Counted from the stretch's first letter, positions 1 through 8,016 are shown. The stretch: 11,538 bases of DNA from Firmicutes bacterium UBA4882 (GCA_002399265.1 DHDG01000058.1:4223-15760); one strand, 5' to 3'. Numbers and translations: made by a program. Notes: generated by a model from the sequence alone, not told the origin.

Positions 1-33
1 CGCGAATTATAAAATTTATGCATTAAAAAAAGA

Positions 34-62
34 TTGACAAGCATGCTATGATATGTTAGCAT
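34..62 (+). promoter_or_regulatory. Promoter of rpoB (sigma-A type, extended -10)
   Basis: TTGACA at 34-39 is a perfect -35 hexamer. After a 17-nt spacer comes TAGCAT at 57-62, which matches TATAAT at four of six positions. It is preceded by TG at 54-55, giving the extended -10 form TGnTAnnAT. Transcription would start near 69-70 and give a leader of about 325 nt before rpoB. The spacer contains the 8-bp palindrome AGCATGCT (40-47). Upstream genes, probably rplJ-rplL in this kind of cluster, lie outside the window, so rpoB may also receive readthrough from there. Confidence 0.7.
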
Positions 63-179
63 TAAAAAATGCGGGTGGTAGAGGGGAGTCGAGGGGATAA
101 TCACTGTGAATAACATCGTTTCACATGAGATTAAACTGTCCTCAATTAATCATCAACAGTCATCATTGTGGTTTTAAAA

Positions 180-222
180 AAAGCGAGGTGGCTTTGGAGC
201 AGCCTTGCTTTGTGTTGTCTTT
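180..222 (+). terminator. Attenuator-like intrinsic terminator in the rpoB leader
   Basis: Bases 180-193 pair with 198-211 around a TTGG loop (194-197). Of the 14 positions, 13 pair, two of them as G-U wobbles, with one G-A mismatch. The 5' arm follows a run of A (176-182) and the 3' arm runs into a U-rich tail (209-222, TTTGTGTTGTCTTT). This is the shape of a Rho-independent terminator. It lies downstream of the promoter at 34-62 and upstream of rpoB, so it would act as a partial attenuator and not as an operon end. E. coli is known to have an attenuator between rplL and rpoB. I could not find a convincing competing antiterminator fold. Confidence 0.6.
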
Positions 223-320
223 ATACATCCACAATTCAAGGAACCGATTTAAGGAACGGATAGTTATTCCCATTAGAGTACCGATGAGTTGTAACCACTG
301 GCTTGGTTATATATAGTGGA

Positions 321-366
321 GCTGAGAAGCGCAGTCTTACATATTTAGCATGCTCGTTTGCTCAGC
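321..366 (+). other. Hairpin in the rpoB 5' untranslated region
   Basis: GCTGAG (321-326) pairs perfectly with CTCAGC (361-366). The helix continues, after one bulged base (360), with AAGCG (327-331) against CGTTT (355-359), including one G-U pair. The loop contains a second copy of the palindrome AGCATGCT (347-354). The hairpin ends 16 nt before the rpoB Shine-Dalgarno sequence and has no U-tract, so it is not a terminator. It could influence mRNA stability or translation initiation, but that is inference. Confidence 0.4.
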
Positions 367-382
367 AAGGAATCTAGGATGA

Positions 383-389
383 GAGGTGA
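383..389 (+). promoter_or_regulatory. Ribosome binding site deciding the rpoB start
   Basis: GAGGTGA, complementary to the 3' end of 16S rRNA, lies 5 nt before ATG 395. An in-frame GTG at 386 falls inside this motif and has only AGGAT (376-380) upstream. ATG 395 is therefore the better start. Confidence 0.65.
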
Positions 390-394
390 ACGGT

Positions 395-3300
395 ATGCCG
401 AACAGGATCAAAAAGGCAGCAGGCGCCGCTTTCATTGAGGAAGAGTCGGCCGCCAGTCGCGCAGAAGATCGCGGACAAAGTAACAATACCATTGTTTATT
501 GTGGTTCGCGTAAACGGCGCAGTTACGGCAAGTTTGAGGAAATCCTTGAGATTCCCAATCTGATCGAGGTTCAGCAGAAATCTTATCAATGGTTTTTGGA
601 CGAAGGTTTGAAAGAGATGTTTCGAGACATCTCGCCAATTCAGGATTTCACAGGAAACCTTGTGCTGGAATTCATTGATTACAGTCTGGGAAAACCGAAA
701 TACGAAGTTGATGAATGCAAAGAACGCGACGTTACTTACGCCGCTCCTTTGCGCGTCCGTGTACGTCTAATCAACAAGGAAACCGGAGAGGTCAAAGAGC
801 AGGAAGTATTTATGGGCGATTTCCCATTGATGACGGAAAAAGGCACCTTTATCATCAATGGAGCCGAGCGTGTCATCGTCAGCCAGCTCGTAAGGTCGCC
901 TGGGGTTTACTTTAATAGTTCGCTCGACACCAGCGGTAAATCGCTCTTTACCGCCAGCGTTATTCCGAACCGCGGAGCCTGGCTTGAGTTTGAATTTGAC
1001 GCCAACGACGTGCTTTATGTCAGAGTGGATCGGACCAGAAAGAATCCAGCCACTGTCTTGGTAAGGGCTCTGGGTTATGCGAGCAATAATCAGATTATCG
1101 AGGCGCTCGGTGATTCGGATGCGCTCCGTAATACACTGGAGCGCGATAATACCACCAACGAAGACGAAGCGCTCATTGAGATTTACAAGAGGCTGCGTCC
1201 GGGCGAGCCCCCGACACCAGAAAGCGCTCGTCAGCTTTTTGAGACGCTGTTCTTTGATCCGAAGCGCTATGATCTCGCCGGGGTAGGCCGTTATAAGCTC
1301 AATAAGAAACTCGGTTTGGACATCCCGCGCGACGTCAAGACAATTACTAAGGAAGACATTATTGCATCAGTAACTTACATGTATAATCTGTTGCTGGGAA
1401 CCGGCGAAACTGATGATATTGATCATCTTGGCAACCGCCGCCTCAAATCGGTCGGCGAATTGCTTCAGAACCAGTTCCGCATCGGACTGTCTCGTATGGA
1501 GCGTGTCGTCCGCGAAAGAATGACCATTCAAGACGTGGACGCTATTACTCCGCAGGCCTTGATCAACATCAGGCCGGTAGTTGCTGCTATTAAAGAGTTT
1601 TTTGGCTCCAGTCAACTATCTCAGTTTATGGGACAGGTCAATCCGCTGGATGAACTGGCTCATAAGAGGCGTATGTCGGCACTCGGTCCCGGTGGTCTTT
1701 CCCGTGAACGCGCCGGATTTGAAGTGCGTGACGTGCACCATTCTCACTATGGGAGAATGTGCCCGATTGAAACCCCTGAAGGTCCGAACATCGGCTTGAT
1801 CGGGTCCTTGACGACTTACGCGCGCATCAATGAATTTGGGTTCATTGAGACTCCGTACCGCCGCGTGATCGACAGTAAGGTGACTGATGATATCATTTAT
1901 CTGACCGCTGACGAAGAGGATAAGTATGTCATTGCGCAGGCTAATGAACCTTTTGATGAAGAAGGCAAATTTGTCAATACGCGCGTTTCAGTGCGTTTGA
2001 GAGACCAAATCCTGGTCGTCCCGGCAGAGCAAGTGGACTATATGGACGTATCGCCAAAGCAGCTCGTCAGTATCGCGACTGCTTTGATCCCGTTCCTGGA
2101 AAACGACGACGCCAACCGTGCCCTGATGGGTTCAAACATGCAGCGGCAGGCAGTGCCCTTGCTGGTACCCAAGGCGCCGCTTGTTGGTACTGGAATGGAA
2201 TACAAGGCGGCCATTGATTCTGGTGTAGTCGTTCTGGCACGCAATGATGGCCGGGTAACTTATGTATCTGGCGATCAGACAGAGCTTGAAATCGAAGGCT
2301 TTACAATCAGATTTAATGCCGATCAATTTGCTGATGCTCCGATCAGTAAAGTCATTCAGGCTCTACGCATCCCGACTGAAGAAACAGCCGCCAAAGCCAG
2401 CCTTCCGATGTCCAAATTCGGCACAGTTGGAGAGGCGCGGCTGGCGATCGGGAAATATAACGCGAACCTGGCCATCGATTTTAAATGGAAGAAAGCCGAG
2501 CAGTTTGTGGCCGCGGGTGAGTTCAGCTTCGCAGCTTTTGAAACAATTGGGCGTTTGTGCGCTGCGCTGTCCGAGGTTCCTGGCATCGAAATCACAAATG
2601 TTGCCAAAGGCGGCCTGCACTCTGAGGACTTGTATCCCGTGAAGGCACTGGAGCTTTCCGAGACGGTTTCTGTGAAAGCCTGCGAAAGACATCGATTCTT
2701 GAAATATAAGCGCAGTAACCAAGGCACCTGCGTTAATCAGAAGCCAATCGTACAGTGCGGTCAGGAAGTTAAGGCAGGCGATGTGCTTGCTGACGGACCG
2801 GCCACTGATTTCGGCGAGCTGGCCCTGGGACGCAACGTGCTGGTTGCGTTTATGCCTTGGGAAGGCTACAACTATGAAGACGCGATTCTAATCAGCGAAG
2901 ATCTTGTTAAAAACGATGTTTTCACCTCAATTCATATCGAGGAATATGAGGCCGAAGCTCGTGATACTAAGCTTGGGCCGGAAGAAATTACGCGGGACAT
3001 CCCGAATGTTGGCGAGGAAGCCCTGGAAGATCTGGATGCTTCGGGCATTATTCGTGTCGGTGCCGAGGTGCGTGCGGGAGACATATTGGTCGGCAAAGTG
3101 ACTCCCAAGGGAGAAACCGAACTGACCGCGGAAGAGCGCCTGCTGCGTGCCATATTCGGAGAGAAGGCTCGCGAAGTGCGTGATACTTCGCTGCGGGTAC
3201 CACACGGCGAGTTTGGCAAAATTGTGGATGTAAAGATCTTCTCGCGTGAAAACGGCGACGAACTGGCGCCTGGTGTTAACAAACTGGTACGCGTGTATGT

Positions 3301-4420
3301 TGCCCAGAAGCGTAAGATTTCTGAAGGCGACAAAATGGCGGGACGCCATGGTAACAAGGGTGTTATCGCCAAGATTTTGCCGCTCGAGGATATGCCCTAT
3401 ATGCCAGACGGTAATCCGGTTGATATTGTGCTGAATCCTCTAGGCGTGCCGAGCCGTATGAACATCGGTCAGGTCCTTGAAACCCACCTAGGCTGGGCTG
3501 CCGATGCTTTGGGATTGCACATGGCCACTCCGGTATTTGGGGGTGCCCATGAAGATGACGTCTTTGATGCTTTAGTAGAGGCCGGGCTTCCCAAGAACGG
3601 GAAGACAGTGCTTTATGACGGGCGTACCGGCGAACCTTTTGATAATGAGATTACTGTAGGGTATATCTACATGCTGAAACTGGCGCATCTTGTTGACGAC
3701 AAGATTCATGCCCGTTCGACCGGTCCGTACTCGCTCGTTACCCAACAGCCGCTGGGCGGCAAGGCTCAGTTTGGCGGCCAGCGTTTCGGAGAGATGGAGG
3801 TATGGGCGCTCGAAGCTTATGGTGCTGCCTATACTCTGCAGGAACTGCTGACAGTCAAATCGGACGACATTGTTGGACGTGTTAAGACTTATGAGGCGAT
3901 CGTCAAAGGGGAACCAATTCCTGAACCGGGCGTGCCCGAGTCCTTTAAGGTTCTGATCAAAGAGCTGCAAAGTCTGGGCTTGGATGTCAAAGTCGTGTCT
4001 AAAGAGCACGGTGAAATCGAGATCCACGATGAGGATGAAGATTCACGCGAGGATGTTCGTGAAATGGCCAGAGAACTGGGCATCGACATTGAGCCGATAC
4101 CAGCTGCAAAGGCATCGCGGTCCGGATCCGGTCGTCGTAGCGGCGACAGCGATGATGGCGATGACGATTACCAGGACGAAGATGGCGGCGAGGATGAAAT
4201 TGACGCTGCCGACGAAGCTGAGGTAGGCCTGGAAGCGGACATGGAAGTTGAGGATATGGAAGAACCTGACCTTGACGCGGTTCTTGAAGCCGACATTGAT
4301 AGCGGCGAGGCCGCCGATGTCGCCGTGAAAGCCAGGATTGCTGACGGCGATGCAATCGATAGCGAGGCAGAAGCTGAAGCGGAAGATTTTGAAGAACTCG
4401 ATAGAGCAATTGACAAATAG
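395..4420 (+). CDS. rpoB: DNA-directed RNA polymerase subunit beta (RpoB)
   Basis: Beta subunit of RNA polymerase, which forms half of the active-site cleft and the rifamycin pocket. The protein has 1341 residues, longer than the roughly 1190 of B. subtilis. Seen in order: an N-terminal extension of about 27 residues relative to B. subtilis, rich in Ala and charged residues; beta lobes; a short link at about 306-316 where Bacillus carries some 85 more residues; the rifampicin region around 405-435, with Gly413 where E. coli has Asp516; an unusual extra segment at about 632-765; the GDKMAGRHGNKGV motif with Lys980 and Lys988, equivalent to active-site lysines 1065 and 1073 of E. coli; the HARSTGPYSLVTQQPLGGKA region from 1105; and a very acidic tail from about 1251. 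I chose ATG 395 for its GAGGTGA site; GTG 386 is possible and would add three residues. The start of rpoC is 14 nt after the stop, so the two genes are surely co-transcribed. Confidence 0.98.
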   Translation: MPNRIKKAAGAAFIEEESAASRAEDRGQSNNTIVYCGSRKRRSYGKFEEILEIPNLIEVQQKSYQWFLDEGLKEMFRDISPIQDFTGNLVLEFIDYSLGKPKYEVDECKERDVTYAAPLRVRVRLINKETGEVKEQEVFMGDFPLMTEKGTFIINGAERVIVSQLVRSPGVYFNSSLDTSGKSLFTASVIPNRGAWLEFEFDANDVLYVRVDRTRKNPATVLVRALGYASNNQIIEALGDSDALRNTLERDNTTNEDEALIEIYKRLRPGEPPTPESARQLFETLFFDPKRYDLAGVGRYKLNKKLGLDIPRDVKTITKEDIIASVTYMYNLLLGTGETDDIDHLGNRRLKSVGELLQNQFRIGLSRMERVVRERMTIQDVDAITPQALINIRPVVAAIKEFFGSSQLSQFMGQVNPLDELAHKRRMSALGPGGLSRERAGFEVRDVHHSHYGRMCPIETPEGPNIGLIGSLTTYARINEFGFIETPYRRVIDSKVTDDIIYLTADEEDKYVIAQANEPFDEEGKFVNTRVSVRLRDQILVVPAEQVDYMDVSPKQLVSIATALIPFLENDDANRALMGSNMQRQAVPLLVPKAPLVGTGMEYKAAIDSGVVVLARNDGRVTYVSGDQTELEIEGFTIRFNADQFADAPISKVIQALRIPTEETAAKASLPMSKFGTVGEARLAIGKYNANLAIDFKWKKAEQFVAAGEFSFAAFETIGRLCAALSEVPGIEITNVAKGGLHSEDLYPVKALELSETVSVKACERHRFLKYKRSNQGTCVNQKPIVQCGQEVKAGDVLADGPATDFGELALGRNVLVAFMPWEGYNYEDAILISEDLVKNDVFTSIHIEEYEAEARDTKLGPEEITRDIPNVGEEALEDLDASGIIRVGAEVRAGDILVGKVTPKGETELTAEERLLRAIFGEKAREVRDTSLRVPHGEFGKIVDVKIFSRENGDELAPGVNKLVRVYVAQKRKISEGDKMAGRHGNKGVIAKILPLEDMPYMPDGNPVDIVLNPLGVPSRMNIGQVLETHLGWAADALGLHMATPVFGGAHEDDVFDALVEAGLPKNGKTVLYDGRTGEPFDNEITVGYIYMLKLAHLVDDKIHARSTGPYSLVTQQPLGGKAQFGGQRFGEMEVWALEAYGAAYTLQELLTVKSDDIVGRVKTYEAIVKGEPIPEPGVPESFKVLIKELQSLGLDVKVVSKEHGEIEIHDEDEDSREDVREMARELGIDIEPIPAAKASRSGSGRRSGDSDDGDDDYQDEDGGEDEIDAADEAEVGLEADMEVEDMEEPDLDAVLEADIDSGEAADVAVKARIADGDAIDSEAEAEAEDFEELDRAIDK

Positions 4421-4434
4421 AGGGGGTCGCTGTG

Positions 4435-7400
4435 ATGCCGGAAGCTAATAATTTCGACGCCTTAAAAATTGGACTCGCGTCGCCCGAACGCATCAGAGGC
4501 TGGTCGAGCGGGGAAGTTAAGAAGCCCGAGACGATCAATTATCGTACCCTCAGGCCGGAACGCGAAGGACTATTCTGCGAGAAAACCTTTGGTCCGCAAA
4601 GAGACTGGGAATGTCACTGCGGCAAGTATAAACGTATCCGCTATAAAGGTATCATTTGTGATCGCTGCGGTGTGGAAGTGACACGTTCCAAAGTGCGTCG
4701 TGAACGTCTCGGTCATATCGAATTGGCTGCGCCGGTTTCGCACATTTGGTACTTTAAAGGCATTCCGAGCCGTATGGGCCTGTTGCTTGATATGTCTCCG
4801 CGGGCGCTGGAGAAAATCTTGTACTTCGCCTCCTATGTGGTGATCGATCCCGGCGAGACGCCGCTCAGCAAGAAACAGCTGCTCACTGAGAATGAGTATC
4901 GGGAAGCCCGTGAGCGCTATGGCCAGGTCTTTAAGGCCAAAATGGGTGCGGAAGCGGTCAAGAACCTGCTGGAAGAGATCGATCTGGAGCAGTATAGCGT
5001 AGATCTGCGCAAAGAAGTTAAGGAAGTCACCGGACAGAGGCGTATTCGCGCTATCCGCCGCCTGGAAGTTGTTGAAGCATTTCGTAAATCAGGCAATCGT
5101 CCTGAATGGATGATTATGGATGTAATTCCGGTTATCCCTCCGGATTTGCGCCCAATGGTGCAGTTGGACGGCGGCCGTTTCGCGACCTCAGATCTGAATG
5201 ACCTCTATCGGCGTGTGATCAATCGGAACAACCGCCTGAAAAGATTGCAGGAACTGGGTGCTCCCGACATTATTGTCCGCAATGAAAAGCGTATGCTGCA
5301 GGAAGCAGTCGATGCCTTGATTGATAACGGACGGCGCGGTCGCCCCGTAACCGGTCCTGGCAATCGCCCTTTGAAGTCCCTTTCCGATATGCTGAAGGGT
5401 AAGCAGGGACGTTTCCGCCAGAACTTGCTTGGCAAGCGTGTCGACTATTCCGGTCGTTCCGTAATCGTAGTCGGTCCGGAATTGAAGCTGCATCAATGCG
5501 GTTTGCCAAAAGAAATGGCTCTGGAGCTGTTTAAGCCCTTTGTCATGAAGCAACTGGTCGATAGAGGCCTGGTGCACAATATCAAGAGCGCTAAACGCAT
5601 GGTTGAAAGGGCCCGTACGGAAGTGTGGGATGTGCTGGAGGATGTAATCAAAGATCATCCGGTGTTACTGAACCGTGCGCCAACCCTGCATCGCCTTGGT
5701 ATCCAAGCATTTGAGCCTGTCTTGGTTGAAGGACGCGCCATTCAGATTCATCCGCTGGTCTGTTCAGCTTATAACGCTGACTTTGATGGTGACCAGATGG
5801 CTGTCCACGTGCCTTTGTCAAGGAAGGCTCAGAAGGAAGCTAAAGAGATGATGCTGTCGGTGCACAACATCCTGTCTCCAGCACATGGCCGGCCAATTGC
5901 TACACCTACGCAGGATATGGTACTGGGATGCTATTATCTGACTGTCAAGAGAGACGCTCTGGAGGATGCAGCTCTCCCGGCTTTCAAAGATACAGAAGAA
6001 GCCATTATGGCCTATCATACCGGTAACGTTGAGCTTCACGAGGAAATTTGGGTCCGGCTGGACGGCAAACGCATCCAGACAACAACCGGCCGCTTGATTT
6101 TCAACGATTCACTGCGCAAGGCCGTACCGGAGCTCAGCAAGGATCTAGGTTACATTGATGAAGTGATTGATCGTAAGCGTCTGGGTAAATTAGTCGGGGA
6201 ATTCACCCGTATTTACCCGACTGAAAGAGTGGCTTTGCTGCTGGACACGGTCAAACGCCTCGGATTCCGTTTTGCCACGCAATCCGGTACGACGATTGCG
6301 GTTAGTGACATTACGGTACCGCCGGCTAAAAAGGAAATCCTGGCCAATGCCGAAGCAGAGGTTGAGCAGGTTGAGCTGCAGTATAAACGCGGATTAATTA
6401 CAGCTGATGAACGTTACCAAAGGGTCATCGATATTTGGACCAAAGCCCGTGAAGCAGTGACGCAGGCGATGCTGGATGGCTTGGATCGGTTTAACGCAAT
6501 TTACATGATGGCGACTTCCGGAGCGCGCGGTAATATCTCGCAGCTGAGCCAGCTGGCAGGCATGCGCGGTTTGATGGCCGACCCGTCCGGACGCATTATC
6601 GACCTTCCTATTAAGGCGAACTTCCGCGAAGGCCTGACCGTTTTGGAGTATTTTATCTCCACCCATGGTGCCCGCAAAGGTTTGGCTGACACAGCGCTGC
6701 GTACTGCAGACTCCGGTTACCTGACCCGTCGTCTGGTAGATGTGGCTCAGGATGTCATTGTCCGTGAAGAAGATTGCGGAACAACCAATGGGATTATCCT
6801 GGAGGATCTGCGCGAAGGCGAAAATGAAGTGATTGAGGGATTGCAGGATCGTATCATCGGTCGTTACGCGCAAGATGATGTCGTTAATCCTGAAAGCGGC
6901 GAGCTGATTGTGAAGGCCAATGAAGAAATTACCGAAAGTCTGGCCAAGGCGATGGTCAAAGCCAATGTCACGCAGGTCAAAGTGCGCTCGGTTCTGGCCT
7001 GTCGCACCCGCAATGGTGTCTGTGTCAAGTGTTATGGCCGCAATTTGGCTACTAATAAGTCAGTTGGTATCGGGGAAGCAGTCGGTATTATCGCTGCCCA
7101 GTCGATTGGCGAGCCGGGTACACAGTTGACCATGCGTACTTTCCATACCGGCGGTGTTGCCGGCGATGACATTACTGCCGGTTTGCCCAGGGTTGAAGAG
7201 CTCTTCGAGGCCAGAAAGCCGAAAGGGCAGGCGGTCATTACCGAAGTCAGCGGTACTGCGGCAGTTGTTGACGAAAAAGGCAGCCGTAAGGTTAACATCA
7301 CCACCGAGAATGGCGAGGAAAAATCTTATGTGGTGCCGTTTGGGGCCCGGTTGCATATTCGCGACGGCGCAGTTGTGGCGGCTGGCGATCAGCTGACAGA

Positions 7401-7947
7401 AGGCTCTGTGAACCCGCATGATATCCTAAAGATTAAAGGAATCCGCGGGGTAGAGAAATACCTGGTACGCGAAGTACAGAAGGTTTACCGCTCACAAGGC
7501 GTTGAAATTAATGATAAACACATTGAAGTGGTTGTGCGGCAGATGCTTCGCAAAGTCAAAGTCGATCTTCCCGGAGATACTGAGTTCTTGCCAGGCGGTC
7601 TGGAGGATATTCTGACATTTGAGAGCGAAAATGAAGCCGTGGTCCAGCAAGGTCTCGAGCCTGCGACTGCAAAGCCAGTACTGCTAGGAATAACGAAAGC
7701 TTCACTGGCTACGGACAGCTTCCTGTCGGCAGCGTCTTTCCAGGAAACCACCCGTGTGCTTACGGATGCCGCCATTAAGGGCAAGGCCGATCATCTTCTG
7801 GGGTTGAAGGAGAATGTCATTATCGGCAAATTGATTCCGGCCGGCACTGGTATGGTTGGATTCCCGGATGACGATGAGGCAGAAATGGAAGCCGGAGTGG
7901 AGAACACCGGCCTCCACGAGGATGAACCTCTTGCGGATGCAGAATGA
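4435..7947 (+). CDS. rpoC: DNA-directed RNA polymerase subunit beta' (RpoC)
   Basis: Beta' subunit, carrying the catalytic magnesium site and the clamp. At 1170 residues it is close to the Bacillus protein (about 1199) and lacks the large trigger-loop insertion of E. coli. The N-terminal zinc ribbon has Cys60, Cys62, Cys75 and Cys78. The catalytic NADFDGDQ motif has Asp449, Asp451 and Asp453. The second zinc site is formed by Cys781, Cys856, Cys863 and Cys866. The trigger-loop region contains MRTFHTGG at 900-907. The C-terminal end is short and acidic. ATG 4435 is preferred because AGGGGGT (4421-4427) lies 7 nt upstream; GTG 4432, one codon earlier and only 4 nt away, is the alternative. It follows rpoB by 14 nt and needs no promoter of its own. 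No key residue appears to be missing. Confidence 0.98.
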   Translation: MPEANNFDALKIGLASPERIRGWSSGEVKKPETINYRTLRPEREGLFCEKTFGPQRDWECHCGKYKRIRYKGIICDRCGVEVTRSKVRRERLGHIELAAPVSHIWYFKGIPSRMGLLLDMSPRALEKILYFASYVVIDPGETPLSKKQLLTENEYREARERYGQVFKAKMGAEAVKNLLEEIDLEQYSVDLRKEVKEVTGQRRIRAIRRLEVVEAFRKSGNRPEWMIMDVIPVIPPDLRPMVQLDGGRFATSDLNDLYRRVINRNNRLKRLQELGAPDIIVRNEKRMLQEAVDALIDNGRRGRPVTGPGNRPLKSLSDMLKGKQGRFRQNLLGKRVDYSGRSVIVVGPELKLHQCGLPKEMALELFKPFVMKQLVDRGLVHNIKSAKRMVERARTEVWDVLEDVIKDHPVLLNRAPTLHRLGIQAFEPVLVEGRAIQIHPLVCSAYNADFDGDQMAVHVPLSRKAQKEAKEMMLSVHNILSPAHGRPIATPTQDMVLGCYYLTVKRDALEDAALPAFKDTEEAIMAYHTGNVELHEEIWVRLDGKRIQTTTGRLIFNDSLRKAVPELSKDLGYIDEVIDRKRLGKLVGEFTRIYPTERVALLLDTVKRLGFRFATQSGTTIAVSDITVPPAKKEILANAEAEVEQVELQYKRGLITADERYQRVIDIWTKAREAVTQAMLDGLDRFNAIYMMATSGARGNISQLSQLAGMRGLMADPSGRIIDLPIKANFREGLTVLEYFISTHGARKGLADTALRTADSGYLTRRLVDVAQDVIVREEDCGTTNGIILEDLREGENEVIEGLQDRIIGRYAQDDVVNPESGELIVKANEEITESLAKAMVKANVTQVKVRSVLACRTRNGVCVKCYGRNLATNKSVGIGEAVGIIAAQSIGEPGTQLTMRTFHTGGVAGDDITAGLPRVEELFEARKPKGQAVITEVSGTAAVVDEKGSRKVNITTENGEEKSYVVPFGARLHIRDGAVVAAGDQLTEGSVNPHDILKIKGIRGVEKYLVREVQKVYRSQGVEINDKHIEVVVRQMLRKVKVDLPGDTEFLPGGLEDILTFESENEAVVQQGLEPATAKPVLLGITKASLATDSFLSAASFQETTRVLTDAAIKGKADHLLGLKENVIIGKLIPAGTGMVGFPDDDEAEMEAGVENTGLHEDEPLADAE

Positions 7948-7954
7948 TATTTTC

Positions 7955-7983
7955 TTGACAGTGTTTCTCCCTGCTGTTAAAAT
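7955..7983 (+). promoter_or_regulatory. Promoter of the L7Ae-rpsL-rpsG-fusA unit
   Basis: TTGACA at 7955-7960 starts 7 nt after the rpoC stop codon. A 17-nt spacer leads to TAAAAT at 7978-7983, five of six matches to consensus, preceded by TG at 7975-7976 (extended -10, TGtTAAAAT). This is the same design as the rpoB promoter. A perfect TATAAT at 7983-7988 overlaps it but sits 22 nt from the -35, too far to pair with it. Transcription should begin near 7990. No terminator separates rpoC from this promoter, so it probably adds to readthrough from rpoBC. Confidence 0.75.
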
Positions 7984-7993
7984 ATAATAGTGT

Positions 7994-8016
7994 CCGGAAA
8001 AGAGCATTCTTTTCGG
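7994..8016 (+). other. 5'-end hairpin of the L7Ae/rpsL transcript
   Basis: GAAAAGA (7997-8003) pairs perfectly with TCTTTTC (8008-8014) around a 4-nt loop. CC (7994-7995) pairs with GG (8015-8016) past a bulged G (7996). The hairpin begins within about 5 nt of the predicted transcript start and ends 4 nt before the Shine-Dalgarno sequence. No U-tract follows. A helix at the extreme 5' end is known to protect bacterial mRNAs from decay; that role here is inferred. Confidence 0.45.

Larger units (their letters stand above)
69..394 (+). promoter_or_regulatory. Long 5' leader of the rpoB transcript
   Basis: This gene-free stretch runs from the predicted transcript start to the rpoB start codon. 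It holds a purine-rich segment (about 74-98), small hairpins such as TGTGAA/TTCACA (105-110 with 120-125), an attenuator-like terminator (180-222), a 7-bp direct repeat AAGGAAC (238-244 and 251-257), a weak CCACT/AGTGG hairpin (295-299 with 315-319) and a stronger hairpin at 321-366. I see no T-box motif and no riboswitch class that I recognise. An open frame at 125-316 has no ribosome binding site and no recognisable product, so I do not call a gene. The regulatory role is inferred from the leader's length and the terminator. Confidence 0.5.

Noticed and set aside
125..316. Open frame of 63 codons in the rpoB leader
   Set aside because: No ribosome binding site, no recognisable protein, and it runs through the terminator-like hairpin; best explained as chance in a structured leader.
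69..394. T-box or known riboswitch in the rpoB leader
   Set aside because: No T-box AGGGTGGNACCGCG motif and no recognisable aptamer core could be found by eye.
2262..2727. Several frames on both strands stay open across the RpoB insertion
   Set aside because: Alternative frames are also open over conserved rpoB sequence elsewhere (for example 2927-3372), so this reflects composition. None has a ribosome site or a recognisable product.
3999..4538. Long antisense frame over the end of rpoB and start of rpoC
   Set aside because: It is the mirror of the Asp/Glu-rich tail and of conserved RpoC N-terminal codons, giving low-complexity Arg/His/Leu-rich sequence; no promoter or ribosome site supports it.
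7955..7988. TTGACA paired with the perfect TATAAT at 7983-7988
   Set aside because: The spacer would be 22 nt. TAAAAT at 7978-7983 with 17 nt and a TGn extension is a much better -10.
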